A DNA stretch of 64,000 nt from Rutstroemia sp. NJR-2017a BVV2 (taxonomy: Eukaryota > Ascomycota > Leotiomycetes > Helotiales > Rutstroemiaceae). The DNA lies in assembly GCA_002946415.1 (NCBI GenBank), contig NJPS01000011.1, positions 62,001-126,000 of the forward strand, given 5' to 3'. The translations under genes and the position numbers were made by a program. This document shows positions 32,811-45,030 of the stretch, piece after piece (within the stretch, counting starts at the first letter, position 1; each line of letters starts with the position of its first letter). The notes beneath the pieces were generated by a model that was given only the letters and a program-made list of their open reading frames with translations, was not told where the DNA came from and did not search any database.

Positions 32811-33728
32811 ATGGCGCCTCCCAATACGCAAAAACGCGTAAAAGGCATATCCATCTTCCGGCCCTTCATCTACGGCACCACCTCCCACAAGTTCAGCGAC
32901 AAATACCCCAAACCGGCCGGCGTGCCAGATGACCACACGCATTCATGGACTGTATTCGTGAAGGGCGTTGATGATTCAGATATCACTTATTGGTGTCGCA
33001 AAGTGCAGTTTAAATTGCATGACAGTTATCCGCAGCCTTTGAGGAGTGAGTATATGTTCTCCTAGGTTCTATCCAATCTGCCCCGCCGGTTATATTGCTC
33101 TCCCCTTCCTTCGCAAATCTCGCCCTCAGCTCCCAAATCCACGATCCAATGGCCAGACATCAAAACCAGAAAGCCAAAGAACGAGTACTAACACCCCCCA
33201 GCAATCGAAAACGTCAAACCCGGCGACTCCTTCCAACTGCACGAAACCGGCTGGGGCGAATTCGAAATCAGCATCAAAATATACTACGAGCCGCTCTCCC
33301 TCGAAAAAGCGCAAGCCATCTACCACACGCTGAAACTGCATCCGTTCGGGGACGCCTCCGCGCAAGCGAGCCAAATCGCCAACAACGAAGTGATATCGTG
33401 GGTGTACGATGAAATGGTGTTCAACGAGCCATACGAGCAGTTCTACGAAATTCTAACAAGCCCGGCGCCGCGGGTGAAGGGGGGCGGCGGCGGGAAAAAG
33501 GTGCTGAGTGGGGGGCTGGTGGGGAGTGTGGGGGAGAGGACGGCGTTGGTGCCGTTGACGAGTAGGCCGGGGCAGCCGTTTAGTAGGGAGACGGAGAAGG
33601 GGGAGGTGAGGAGGTTGGCAGTGGGGAGGAGGAAGGTGGAGGAGATGACGGAGGGGTTGAGGAAGGAGTTGAGGGAGAAGGAGGGGGAGTTGAAGAGGTT
33701 GAGGAGGGAGTTGGAGGCGGAAGGGTAG
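32811..33728 (+). CDS. YAF9: YEATS-domain protein Yaf9 (SWR1/NuA4 subunit, 253 aa)
   Basis: Exons 32811-33045 and 33202-33728; intron 156 nt with a GTACTAACA branch site. Yaf9 is the acyl-lysine-reading YEATS subunit shared by the SWR1 remodeller and NuA4 acetyltransferase. The YEATS domain spans about 8-130: [60 protein letters not shown] and the TLKLHPFG strand. [22 protein letters not shown] follows at 148-170. The last 40 residues form a Lys/Glu/Arg coiled coil, as in Yaf9. Length fits Yaf9 (a little over 220 aa in yeast) plus a Gly-rich insert (KGGGGGKK). Start ATG 32811 is preceded by the expected A at -3. Taf14 is less likely because of the coiled-coil tail and length. Confidence 0.93.
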
Positions 33729-35554
33729 GGTGGTGGGGATGGTTACTGGTGTGGGATGTGAGAGTAGAGAGTGCGCAGATGAAGGAAGTGAAGTGGATAT
33801 TTACAGAATATCGTCGCTCCATTAAACATGAAAGATGGTGTCTAGGTGTAAAGGCAAGTAGGCGTCAAAAGCTAGACTATGAGTCCTGGATTATGGATAC
33901 CCGGAACCAAATACAAGATAATAAATCAAATACCAAATACCAAATGCTATATTCTGTTTTCTTCTTTTGCTTTGTCGTTCTACCGAGAGTTCCATTTCTC
34001 TCTATTCTAATATCCCGTTCGGAAGGAGATGGATCAATAAGATAGAGAGAGAGAGGTGGGAGAAGAAAGATAATAGAAGACAAGCTATAACCTCCTCCTC
34101 CTCCTCCTCCTCCTCCTCCTTCTTCTCTATTTACATAGTACTGATACTGCAATTTGCATATCATACTTCATATTTACACTTTATACAACAATTTCACTTT
34201 ACACGACAATTCACATCTTACACTTCAAATGATATGATATCTCTCACTCCAATTTCACTAAATATGCAAGTAATATTTCACTTTCCTTAAGATATGCAAC
34301 AAAAACTATCCAACTCCTCACTCCCAAAACCGAAATTGCACTTGCTTGATATTTAATATTCCACGTCGTATGATTTTTTTTAGATATGCAACCAAAAAAA
34401 AAAACCATCAACTCTCAGCTTCCACTTCCAACCCCTCAACTCCCAAGTCCCAAGTCCCAGTGTATATATCTCTACCTCCTACCTCCTACCTCCTCAATCT
34501 CCAGCTCGCAACCCTCAAATCCCCCCAACTCCAAGCCTCCAACTCCAAATCCCAACTCACCCTATCCAATCACACCTCACCTCACCTCACCTCACCCAAC
34601 CACAAACCACACCTCCCATCACCACAGCACATCACCCAAACAACACTCAGTCAATATAACTTAGAAGTTTTAAATTCCGATTCTGTCTACTGAAATATAG
34701 AACCCTATCTGCCTGCATCCAGTACAGCCACTTCACTCCACACCTTCATCTAACTCCTTTCCACCATCCTCCACACCCTCCCTTAACTCAATCTTTCTAT
34801 AAAAATCTACTCCTCTACTCATACAATCATTCGGCTAAGGTTGAGGTTGGGAGTAAGTAGACTGAACCATCCTTTTTTGGGTCTTTTCTCCATTCTAACA
34901 TACTACCCGCTCCTTCTTTTTTGGAGGGGCTGTTGTGTGCTGTTTTCTTTCCCTTCTTTTCCTTCTTTTTCTTGTTCTTTCTGACTCTGTTTATGCATGT
35001 GCCTCCTCCTCCTCCTCATCTCACCCCCCTCTCTAAACGACCCAAGGAAACAGGCAGATCAAAAGAACGAACAAATCGACCCCCAAAAAACAGTCTAGTC
35101 CGCACACCCTTCTCCTCATTCCCTTTCCGGAACAATCTCTGTGAATGTAAAAGACCCAAACCCGCCGAGTATTCAACAACCGACCATCCGAATACCCACC
35201 GAGCGATTTCCCTTTAAACCCAAACATCCAGCCAGCCATTCCATTACCCACCCAAACCCAACCCAAACCCGCAACCCAAAAAATTTAGAGCGAGCCAAAC
35301 CTCCCATGAGGTCCAGCTCCGCCCACCTTTAAACACTAATAAAATTTTTCCAGAACCGGAACAAAACCCCCACGCTAAACCGCAAGCAAAAGTAGATGTT
35401 AAAAACAATCGATCACCAGGACCCTCAGAAGCACAAAAGAGTGGAGTGTTCATAAGTGCGTTACCCGTTTTTAAAAAAAACGCCCATGACATGGAACAAA
35501 GGAAAAGAGTGGTGTTGGTACATTGATATAAAGTAAGCTTTGACCTTGAAAATA
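33729..35554. other. Intergenic region, low-complexity pyrimidine-rich; 3' ends of YAF9 and MDM34
   Basis: Convergent 3' flanks. The stretch contains long C/T-rich and A-rich tracts, including a CCT microsatellite, and several domain-free open frames. No gene is supported. Confidence 0.5.
34091..34120 (+). repeat. (CCT)10 microsatellite
   Basis: Ten perfect CCT units, followed by imperfect TCT units, in the YAF9-MDM34 intergenic region. Probably length-polymorphic between strains. Confidence 0.95.
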
Positions 35555-37510
35555 CTACAAGGCTTTAGGTTCGTATGCAGGAGGCGGAATATCGTCTCTT
35601 TCACTAGAACCGGACCAGAGACCTTCGCGAGCGGTTTTCTCTTCGAATTGACGGCGAGTGAGTTCGTTTGCCATCTTCATGATCCAGGCTTGTTCGAGGA
35701 TTCCGCCGGGAGAATCAGCGGATGATTGGGAGAGATGTGGGGTATGTGAGAATGGTCTTGTGTTGTAATAACTTGCGGATTTCTCTGGAGAGAAGGTGGA
35801 GAAGTTATGATTGAGTGTGGGACGTCTTGGTCTGGATCGGACAGGTGTGGATGGTTCGACCTTTTCGGAGGATGGGGAAGCCTCAAGTATCGCTTGTTCA
35901 GGGGATTTATTTGTGGGTTGTAATGGACGTCGATCTTTTGGTGTCTCGGGCTCAGTACCGGTGAATCTAACCTTTGCATTAGGTGAATTTGGCGGAGTAA
36001 CTAGATGATCCTCTGGTTCTTCCGGAATATGTGTAGGAATGGCGGGTTCGGATGCAGCAAGAATTGAAGCAGTTTCACTTGCACCACTTTCCTCACCTTG
36101 ACTAACATCATCAGTGGTTTTTGATTTCCTCAAATTGACCACTCTAGTTTTCTTCTTTCTCATCGCGTGTGACCTTGAATGTCTACCAGCACCAAGACTT
36201 AATCCTGTTGTTGCGGAGTTCATATTGACGAGTGAGGGTCTCGATGGGATCTGGCTAGCTTCATCTTCAGATCCCTTGTTTGTGAATGTGTAGGTGTTAC
36301 TACTAGAACCGCCAAGGGAGGACGAAGACCTAACAAGAGATGGAGTTGCAGGTGTGGTGGCTCCAGCTGAATCTCCTCTCTCGGACGGTCCAGCCCATGC
36401 TCTGAACACAGCATCTCGAATGGAGGGTGTGAAAAGAGACAAGGTGCGATGCGAATTTGTAAGTGCAGCCAATCGAAGCAGATTCTTTTGTGAGAACAAT
36501 GAGTGGATCTCTGACCCACCATCCAGTGACAAGGAGGATATTTCACTTGCATCCAGAACATTTCCGCGCGCATCAACCGCATCCAGTGGTGGGCTTGCAA
36601 ATGGGTCCACTGCAACTTCTTCCTTCTCTTGCTTTTCAGCTTGAGCCAGTTCTTGGTCCTCTTTCGCTCTGTACTCAGGACACCACAATCTTAGTGATAA
36701 TCGATGTATAATGGCCGGCAACTCCTCCATCATCAAAGTCCTCAGCTGCATCTCGATTTCCTTCTGTAGGTAATCCTTGATAAACGGGATCGAGTCAAAG
36801 GTTGACGAGACCTTGAGCGATTCGAGTGGGTCATTTCGAAAGACTAGTGTTAAGCCCTTCTGTCGCGAAAAGACTAGTATGATGAAGGCGGAAAGTTTGA
36901 TTTCGGATAAGGTGATTTGCAGCGGAATGGTTAGACCTGCATCAGCTGCGAGGGGTTGTGGGGATGTGAAGGACGGTTTGGAAAATAAGTGGTTGTTCAG
37001 AGGGTTAGCCTGTATTGTTGATATATTAGTATGCATTAAGACGTGGTCAAGGGTATAATAGCGGTGAAATCCCACACGCGGCCCCCTCTTCGCGTGTTAA
37101 GTGAAAAAATGGACTGCAATGACAACACACTCATCATCGAACGATGAAAATGTGAATCAAAAGTGGGTGGAGCGTGGAGGGGGTTTTTCAAGAGGGGTGA
37201 ATGGGCGAGGGGAAATCGCAAGGTAAGTCAGAGCAGAACATACCTGAACTCTTGTTTTCAAAGTCAAGAAAGCATCTCCCGAATAGCACATTTTGAAGAT
37301 ACCTCTAAACCTATCCTCTGCCAAATCTCCAATCTCCAGAATCTCCAACTCTGGAGGTACCGAACCCAGATTAAACTCATTAACCAAGATATCGTCCTTT
37401 ATTATGGGTGGTTTGGGCGATTTATTGAGCGCGGTTGTGAGCATCTCTTGAGCTCTTTGATAGAATTCCGCATCTGCCGTTAAAGGCGACCAGTTGAAAT
37501 TGAACGCCAT
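35555..37510 (-). CDS. MDM34: ERMES complex subunit Mdm34 (573 aa)
   Basis: Exons 37244-37510 and 35555-37009. The 234-nt intron ends in TACTAAT...ACAG and joins LKTRVQ to ANPLNN, a characteristic Mdm34 junction. Mdm34 is an outer-mitochondrial-membrane SMP-domain protein of the ER-mitochondria encounter structure, working in lipid exchange with Mmm1, Mdm12 and Mdm10. The N-terminus [10 protein letters not shown] and [28 protein letters not shown] are family hallmarks. The SMP domain runs to about residue 200 ([62 protein letters not shown]). The rest is long and disordered, with an [16 protein letters not shown] basic motif that is conserved in fungal Mdm34. Length fits filamentous-fungal orthologs. 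Its start is 1.7 kb from the IPK1 start on the other strand. Confidence 0.97.
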
Positions 37511-39211
37511 ATTGGAATGACATTAGAAACCAACGCAGTCTTGTAGTAGTGATTATCCGCTTCGCCGATGATCTCTGGTGGGTGAAGAGGATCGTTGGAG
37601 GTAAAAAGTCGAGATTCTCTTGGGGGTCGTGGGAGAAAGTTTTGGACTCGGAATGTTCTGCTGATGCCGATGATGCAGCGCGGTACTCGGGAGAAAGAAT
37701 TTATCGCGTGATAAGGATGTCTTCTGATTCAGCGAAGAAGCAAAAGACGGGTTGAGGGTATTGCGACGGAGTGTACAAGTGAGTGAGTGTATGTGAGTGT
37801 GTGTGCGTGTGCGTGTGCGTGTATAGGAGTTGGAGAAAATGAAATTGGGAAAGCAGAGAGCAGAGAGCAGAGAGCTTGGTTGATCTATGATGAAAAGCTT
37901 CACGAAAGGGCAAGATTTGCAGGGATCGGGTGGGAACGATGACCGGAAAAAGGTACAGGGTAACGTGAGAGCACAGGCGAGCAGCTCTTTACTAGTAGAG
38001 AGCGTGAAAGTTTTTTCTCTAATCTCCGCATTTTTCCTTCTTGCCCGTGATAGCCTTCACCACTTGCCTTGTTGAGCCACGACCTGAGCCACGACTTGAG
38101 CCACTATTTGAGCCACGCTTCCACAGTTCCGACCAAGTCAATGCTTGGACCCTTTCTTTTTCCTCCCATCCGCTCTCGATCCTTCAATTGTTCAATCGCA
38201 TGCAGTTCTCGTCCCATTGTAAGGAGAGTGTATGGACACTCCTGATGGACCCTCCTTCCTCCTTCCTGCACAGTGATGTATCCGATGTCTCTCATGCACC
38301 GTGCCTTCATATCTTAGATTGCTAGCACATCCTCACATACTCCCATATTCGCATATCGCTCCGTGCTCTGTTGTCTGGCCGGAGTCATCCCAACCCAATA
38401 GTCCTAGACTCATGTACGTATGTTCTGCTTTTCTGCTTTTCTTAGAATACATCCACCCTCTCCACCTATCCCGTCTATCCTCTCCCTCTCTATCCCCTCT
38501 ATCCATCCTTGTCCTTCATATTTCATTTCGTCGCTTTATGCGTTTACCGCGATGAGGCCAAAAAGAAGCGTGCTAGCTAACTAGTACGAGATACGTAGGG
38601 CTAACCTAACCATTAGGTCTTATGCTATACCTTCTCATCCTCCACCGCACCGCGACGACTGCACCTGCACCCGCACCCGAGCATGGCAGCCAGCTTGTCG
38701 ACTCGTTATTCACCGAGGTACCAAGTACGAAGTCTATGTAAGCTTGGCTTCCGCTGTCCGCCAAAGAAACTTCGGCATCCATGGTCTGTCATTGGTGCAA
38801 CTCTCACCTCCATTCCACTCTCGCTCACCCACCAACCGTGCCGTCCCCCGAACTCCAATCCTCCCGCCCGCTCGTCTTGTTCTCATCTGACTCGACCCGA
38901 CTCGACTTTATCCAAGTTTATCCAACTTGTACAGTACCAGTTGATGATTCACTCCCACTACGTACATACTCATGGGTTAGTCTATTTGTGGCGTCTCGCC
39001 AGTCAGAGACGCTAATTCGGTCAAATTACGCTCATTCCCCCTAAAACATGTGGTCTTCGTCCGACCTTGAATCTTGTCCTACATCAAGCTTAGACATTCC
39101 CCATTCGGCTCCTGTTTCTGATATCTTCACCTTGCCGAAACAATTCCATCCCCACAATCTCCATTCGGTCAGTTGTTGGATCGGGTTCTGATACTCAGAG
39201 ATATCACCGCC
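37511..39211. promoter_or_regulatory. Divergent MDM34/IPK1 intergenic region with simple repeats
   Basis: It holds the promoters and leaders of both genes. A GT/GC-alternating run lies at about 37778-37823. A 12-bp minisatellite (GAGCCACGACYT type) is at 38074-38117. No open frame with a domain was seen. Confidence 0.5.
38074..38117 (+). repeat. 12-bp minisatellite, about 3.7 units
   Basis: Units GAGCCACGACCT, GAGCCACGACTT, GAGCCACTATTT and a partial GAGCCACG lie in direct succession in the MDM34-IPK1 spacer. Confidence 0.9.
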
Positions 39212-40900
39212 ATGAACATGAACAGCCCCGAGAATAATAATCCGGCAACGGTAACATATAACTTACCTGACGCTTTGACCTTGACCTATGTTGGAGAAGG
39301 TGCTGCAAATGTGGTCTACCGCATAGGTGTTCATCCTCAACCACGTCCAATTATCCCACCTGAATTGGAAGGTACACCGGCGGCCGAGCGAGCATTGTCA
39401 AACTGGAAGCATCATGTGGATGCTGCTACATACCTGTCCAGTAAGTTATGGTTCCTGATCTACGCCTTTTCTAGATCGACCCATCTTAAGTGCGCATTTT
39501 GCTGTTGTCATATCCTACTCCATCATGTTATTTCTACTTCGATCTAGAAACTATCTAACATTCTATAGATAAACTCCTTCGACTTCGAAAAGATCTCCCA
39601 ACCACTGCCCCTACAGAAGTCTCCCACCACAACTGGCTTCGCTTATTCTACCCCTTGTTCAAACCCGAAGAGCTGGTGGAGCAGCAACTAGTCACCCTCA
39701 ACAGCAAAAGCCTCATCAAAGCTCTAAACCGGAATCTCTTACACAACAAACTCAGCTACAGCACCGTCACGGCAAATCCCTCTCCAGAACGTGACTTCTT
39801 GCGTGGCCAATCGAGATCCGGAACTTATCTGGCCGAGGACGAATATGGATTGCTTATCACGGATATGACGCCGAGTATGTTTATATTATATTCTTATTCT
39901 ATTCCCCGACTGTTTATCCCCATCCCCATCTCATCTACTAACCCCCTCCATCACAGACCACCCCCACCCCCAAACCCTCATAGAATTCAAACCCAAATGG
40001 CTCACCCAATCCCCCAATGCCCCGCCCCATTCCCGCCGCTGCCGCACCTGCGCTCTGAATGCGCGCAAAAGAGCTGGAAAAAAGCAAGGTGCGAACCTAG
40101 GACCGGATTTCTGCCCGCTGCGATTGGTGCTGGATCATAAGGATCCGCGGGTGCGGGAGCTGAATTATCGCGCTTTTTGGACGCAGCTGATGGACAGGGA
40201 GCTGCTGGAGGAGAGTATGAAGAGGCTGTGTAAGTGGGTGGAGGGGAGGGGGGTTTTTGCGTATTTGGGGGGGTTACAGGGGGAGAGGGATGGGGTGGGG
40301 GTTTTGGGGTTGGGGGAGAGGGAGGGCGGGGAGGATGATGCGGGGGAAGGGGAGGATTTCAAGAAGATGAAAGAGAACCTGCAAGTAGCAATGACGTTGA
40401 GGGATTGCTCGTTTTATATGCGGTTTGACGCGGATGATAATTTGCTGGAAACGCGTATTGGGGATTTGGATTTCAAGAGTGCGGATAAGGTGGGGGAGTG
40501 GCGGAGGAAGGAGAGGGAGTTGAGGGATGAGGGGTGGTATTTGGGGTTGGAGAGGGTGGGGGCGGGGGAGGGGGTTGGGGGAGATGGGGGTAGGAATGGG
40601 GAGGGGGAAGAGCGGGGTGGGTGTTTGTTGAGTCCGTGGACGGGGATGCGTGTGAGGGGGGGTTGGGGTGGGAAGAGGAATGTGGAGGGAGATGGAAAAG
40701 AAGACTACACGTATATCACGCCCATGGGAGAACTCTTTAAGAACCGCAGACCCAGAAGGAGAAGTTGGGGCGGGAGCACAGAGGTGGAGTTTCGAAGGGA
40801 GGTGAGGCGGGTGGTAAGGGGAAGTGGTGGGGGAATGATGGGAGAAGGGAGGTGGGAACGGAGGAATAGTTTTGATGGTGGGGAGGGGGGAGTGTTGTAA
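39212..40900 (+). CDS. IPK1: Inositol-pentakisphosphate 2-kinase (492 aa)
   Basis: Exons 39212-39440, 39569-39874 and 39957-40900 give 493 codons. The enzyme phosphorylates the 2-position of inositol pentakisphosphate to make InsP6 (phytate), which acts in mRNA export and signalling. The start YVGEGAANVVYRI is the nucleotide-binding loop (G-x-G-x-A-N). The second exon has YPLFKPEELVEQQLV. After the third join come IEFKPKWLTQSPNAPP and RRCRTCALNA, the diagnostic IPK1 motif, then CPLRLVLDHKDPRV. MTLRDCSFYMRF and IGDLDFKSADKV are the late catalytic/metal segment. The last third contains two Gly/Glu-rich inserts encoded by very G-rich DNA (around residues 260-285 and 350-390) that look unconserved. 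ATG 39212 has a good context (CCGCCATGA); 39218 is an alternative. Confidence 0.96.
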
Positions 40901-41720
40901 TAATAGGGATTGGGAGGATAGAGGTGGTGGGGTGGTAATGATGGGGTGTGGTGGTGGTAGGGTCATGATGGTGATAATAGTAAGGTGATGGAAGTTTAGA
41001 TATTATATATAGCTTACAGACGGGCTTTGTGGATGGGTTTTCAGAGTGGGCGTTTGCGGTGAAGGGAAGATGAGATAAAGTGCGGAGATATTAACTTAAT
41101 TGATAGAGAGATAAAATATTTATACAGAAAGATAAATTTAATTAGAAGGAAAAAGAAAAAGAGAAAAAGAAGAACAAGAAGATAATGAAGAAAACCCAAA
41201 GTAATTAATAGATACTCTTTCTTTAAATCTATCAATAAGTTAATCAGTTCTTGATTTGTCTGTCTGCCAAAAAAGTAAAAAAGTCAAGGCAAATCAAATA
41301 GATTCCACGGGCAATACTATTCCTCAGTTTTGAGAAATCAAAAATTAAATCCTTTTTCTTCTCCCTCTATCTGTGGTTTCTGTAATTCCTGCCTACCAGA
41401 TGAAATTGTATCAAATCAACTCGTATCAACTAAAACGAGTTTCTTTGTGTAGCTCTGCAGTCAGCACAGCGTAATGTGGTAAGACTTCTTCTCCTCCCCT
41501 TCCCTCCCCCCTCCACTCCCTCCCTTGCCCACTTTCCTTTGCTTTCATCGCTGTGTTTCTTTTTTGTTGCCTTTGGTTTATCCCCTTTCGTTTGCAGCCA
41601 GCCATATATCACCGCTACCACCACCGAATAGCAGAATAAATATCCGTTAACCCAACTTACTCAAATGCAAACGAAAGCAAAATGTTCTTCTTGTCTACTT
41701 ATCTCATGTCACTTCCCCTT
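40901..41720. other. Convergent intergenic region, AT-rich with A/G-rich and C/T-rich tracts
   Basis: 3' flanks of IPK1 and the disordered-protein gene. Only short unsupported frames are present (41041-41235, 41430-41624). Confidence 0.5.
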
Positions 41721-44567
41721 TCACTTCCCCTTCCTCTTCTTCCCACCACTCTTCCCCCCATCACCCTCCCCCTCCCCCTCCCCCTTCCTCTTCTTATTCT
41801 TCACCCTCTCATCCTTCCAGGTATACTTCCTCTTCACCCTCGCTGGCCCCGCACATGTCGCTCTTCCACTCTTACCTTCTCCCTTCTTCATCCCCGTATT
41901 CCCCTTCCCCATCCCCATCCATCCTTCCCTGAGATCCTGGCCATCGTGTTCCCATGAGCAGTGATTCCATGGAATTTCTCCCTTATCCTTTCCCCTCTTC
42001 CCATTTTCATCATCGTCCTCATCACCCCCATCTACATCCCTATCCCCCCTCCCCCCTCCCTCCCACAACCCCCTCCCCTCTCTCCCTCTCCTCCCCCCGC
42101 GTTCAACCTTCCTCCTATCCTCATACTCCCTTGCAAATCTCCTCTCCCTCGCCGTCGGACCCACGATCTCGAATCCGATGTCCGCTGGAGTGAAAAGATC
42201 GGTGCTGCGCACAGAAGCGAAGCTAGTTAAATGAGTGCCGCGGGGGCGTTCGACGGGTGGGTTGGAAGAGGAATGGGACCTGCGTGGGGGATAGTATGCT
42301 CCTGGAGAGGGGAAACGGTGGGGTGGGGGTGGAGGGGAGTGCGTGTCGAGGTGGTAGGGGAGGGAGGGGTTGTAGGGGGGTGGGGTGGGGAGGGAGTGCT
42401 GGGGGATGCTGGATAAGGAGGAGTGGCGATGATTATGGGTATGGAGATGGCGGAGGTGGGTGCGGGGGGAGGTGAATTCTATGTCGGAGTTGGAGTTGGA
42501 GTTGATGGAGGGGGTGGATGAGCTGGAGAAGAAGGAGGAGTGGGAGCTGGACTGTAGGTAAGGGTTAGTAGTGTGCTTTATCGAAAGTAGAGAGGGAATT
42601 TAAATTGTGGATGGATCGCTGATTGTGTAGATGAGATAGGGTTAGATGAAAAGGGAGAAAGAAGGGAACGAGGTACGCAGAAACCAGAAAAAGGATAGAA
42701 GAAAGAAAAACTTACACTCAACTGACTCTCCTCCTCCTCCTCATCATCATCATATCCAACCTCCCTCGCCTTACCTTTCCCCTTCTCCTTTCCTTTACTT
42801 CTACGCCTCCCAGTATCCTCATCACCACCCGCACTCCCATCATCCATACCCCCCCTTTCTCTCTCCGCCTTCCTCAACGCTCTCCTCTCCTTCCTCTCCC
42901 TCTCCCTCTTTTCCTTTCTCTCCTTTCTCAACACATGACTCGGTCTCAAATCCTCCCCATCATCCAATTCCCGATCTCTAGCTAGTACCATATTGGCGAA
43001 TGAGCGGAGGCCGATGGATTTTTTACTTGGTGTTGCTTGTTTGTTTTGAACTGGAGTCTGGTCAGAGCCATCGGTGTCGTTTTCTTGTTCTGAGTTGTGG
43101 ATGTTGAAGAGTGTATCATTTTCGTCGTGGTTGCGGGTTGAAGTGAATGGGGAAGGAGATGGTGATCGAGATGGAGGGACTTCTCCATTGTTGCCGTGAT
43201 TCAATGGGCTGCTGGTGGTGTTTTGTAGTTGGGACGTATCCCCGACAATGGTATCTTCATCAACATCACCATCATTAGCGTCGTCGTTGTCGCCGTTGGC
43301 TCCGCCTATGGTAATTGCTGTTTCTCTGACGTTGGCAACACTTTCCCCTTCCTCATTGGCTGGAGTTTCTCTTCCATTTGGCTGCGTCATGGGTACTGGA
43401 GCTCGTTGGATTCCCGGGCCACTATGAGAGCGCGATTTTCTCGATGGGGTCTTGGATCGTGATATCGGTTTAGAGTTAGAGTTGGAGTTAGGAATCTGGA
43501 CGGGGGTATTGGCGGGAAGGCCGTCGAAATAGTGGTGGTGTTCTGAAGGTAATGATGATTTCGCGGGGCAAGGGAAATGTGACGGTGAAAGGCCGGAGGA
43601 TAGTAGGGTTGATGAGGTTGTGAGTGATGCGTTGTTTTGATAAGAGTATTCACTTCCGTTTAATGTTCTTTGCTCGTTGACTGTATTGGTGAGATTAGTC
43701 GACTGATTGTGTTCAGAATCCTCGCTAAACGAGGTGATGGTACGAGGCCTATTTTGTTCTGACATAGTGTTGAAATAAGTGTTCAACATGCCAATACCAT
43801 ATGAATTTGACTGATGGAATTCACGCAAGCTCGGATCAATATTTTGACTTTTGGCAGTAGTTGTCCTCGGATCGGAAACTGAGGGATCAGTAGTCGCGGG
43901 AGTTTTAACGGAGTGGGTTTGTTGGTATATGCTTCTGGTTGGAGGTGTTGAGAATACTTCTGTGTAAGACTGTTCGGTAGAGAAAAGTTAGCTGTTGATT
44001 CTTTCTGTATTGAAAAGACAGAGAGTGGAGAAAGAAAAGTGATGGAGAGTCATGGGGTAGGCGGAGCTGTAAATAAAGGTTGACAGAGAAATTAGTTGAA
44101 AACAGCCAGTAGGTATGGCGCAGAGAGAACGAACGGTAACACGGACGAGGTTTGGAGTCGAAAAGACATGCAGTCAGAAAGAGGGAAGCCGTAGGAAGAG
44201 GCAGGACCGACAACCAAAGAATAAAAGAAAGCCAAGGAATGAAATGATATTGAGGTTGTGTCTTAAGAAACCAGTGCGGCATCGCTGTCACGAGTCCATC
44301 GACTCAATATTGGCAAGAATGGAGAAAAAGAGAGACATTCCTCCATTGAAATAAAAATCGGGACAGAAGATCCAAAGGACATACCTCATCATCAGCGTCA
44401 TCATGCGGATCCAAATATTGTGCCTTCTCTTGGGCGTAATCACCAATTTGCCTGACTTGTCTTCTGCTGCTGTTAGTAGGTGTGGATGGCTCCCATGGTA
44501 ATGTATTGGCACTGGCATCAGCGTTCATTGACGCTGACCGAGATTCTGTTGACAATCGTGAAGACAT
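41721..44567 (-). CDS. Unknown, largely disordered Arg/Lys/Ser-rich protein (755 aa)
   Basis: Proposed exons 44385-44567, 42716-43969 and 41721-42551; all three lengths are multiples of three and sum to 756 codons. Start MSSRLSTESRSAS at ATG 44567. The first exon ends HDDADDE, joining SYTEVFSTPPTRS. The middle is Asn/Ser/Thr-rich, with RSKTPSRKSRSHS, then KKSIGLRSFANMVLARDREL and a run of RKERKEKRERERKERRALRK (about 350-375), a likely charged single helix, followed by an acidic DDDEEEEE run. After the last join come a Ser/His/Pro-rich region, then FTPADIGFEIVGPTARERRFAREYEDRRK and a basic tail (RVKRKYTWKDERVKNKKRK). Basic runs suggest a nuclear protein. I do not recognise the family. The 415-nt first intron is long and may hide a small exon. 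Confidence 0.65.
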
Positions 44568-45030
44568 ATCGTTTGTAACGATGGTGGGGCGGATGGCAGT
44601 AAGAACCGAAGGTATTGGGATAGTGGGATGACGGGACTAAGTATCGAAGGAAGCGTAGTGTTAGAGTCTGCACACAAGAGGTGATGGTAATGAAAAGGAA
44701 TAAGAAAAATAATGTGTCTCAAATGAAATACGACCGAAAAGAAGAAGAGAAGTTCCGAATTTATAATGTGCATGTTGACTCTGAGAATGTAGGAAGACAT
44801 GAGAGGAAAGAAGGGCTTGGACCAAAAAGAACTTGCATTGAAGACTGAAGTGTAAAGGTCGAATAGGAGGATGCGAGATGGAATGAGGAGAGAAAAGACG
44901 GCAGGTAAAAGCTATAGGAAGTGGATAGTGATGATACTGGATCAGAAGGCTGGTTCTTTTCATTGAAACAGTCCTTCATGTAGATAGTAAGAGAAGCCGG
45001 TGGCGTGCTAGAGAGATAAAAAAAGGCAGT

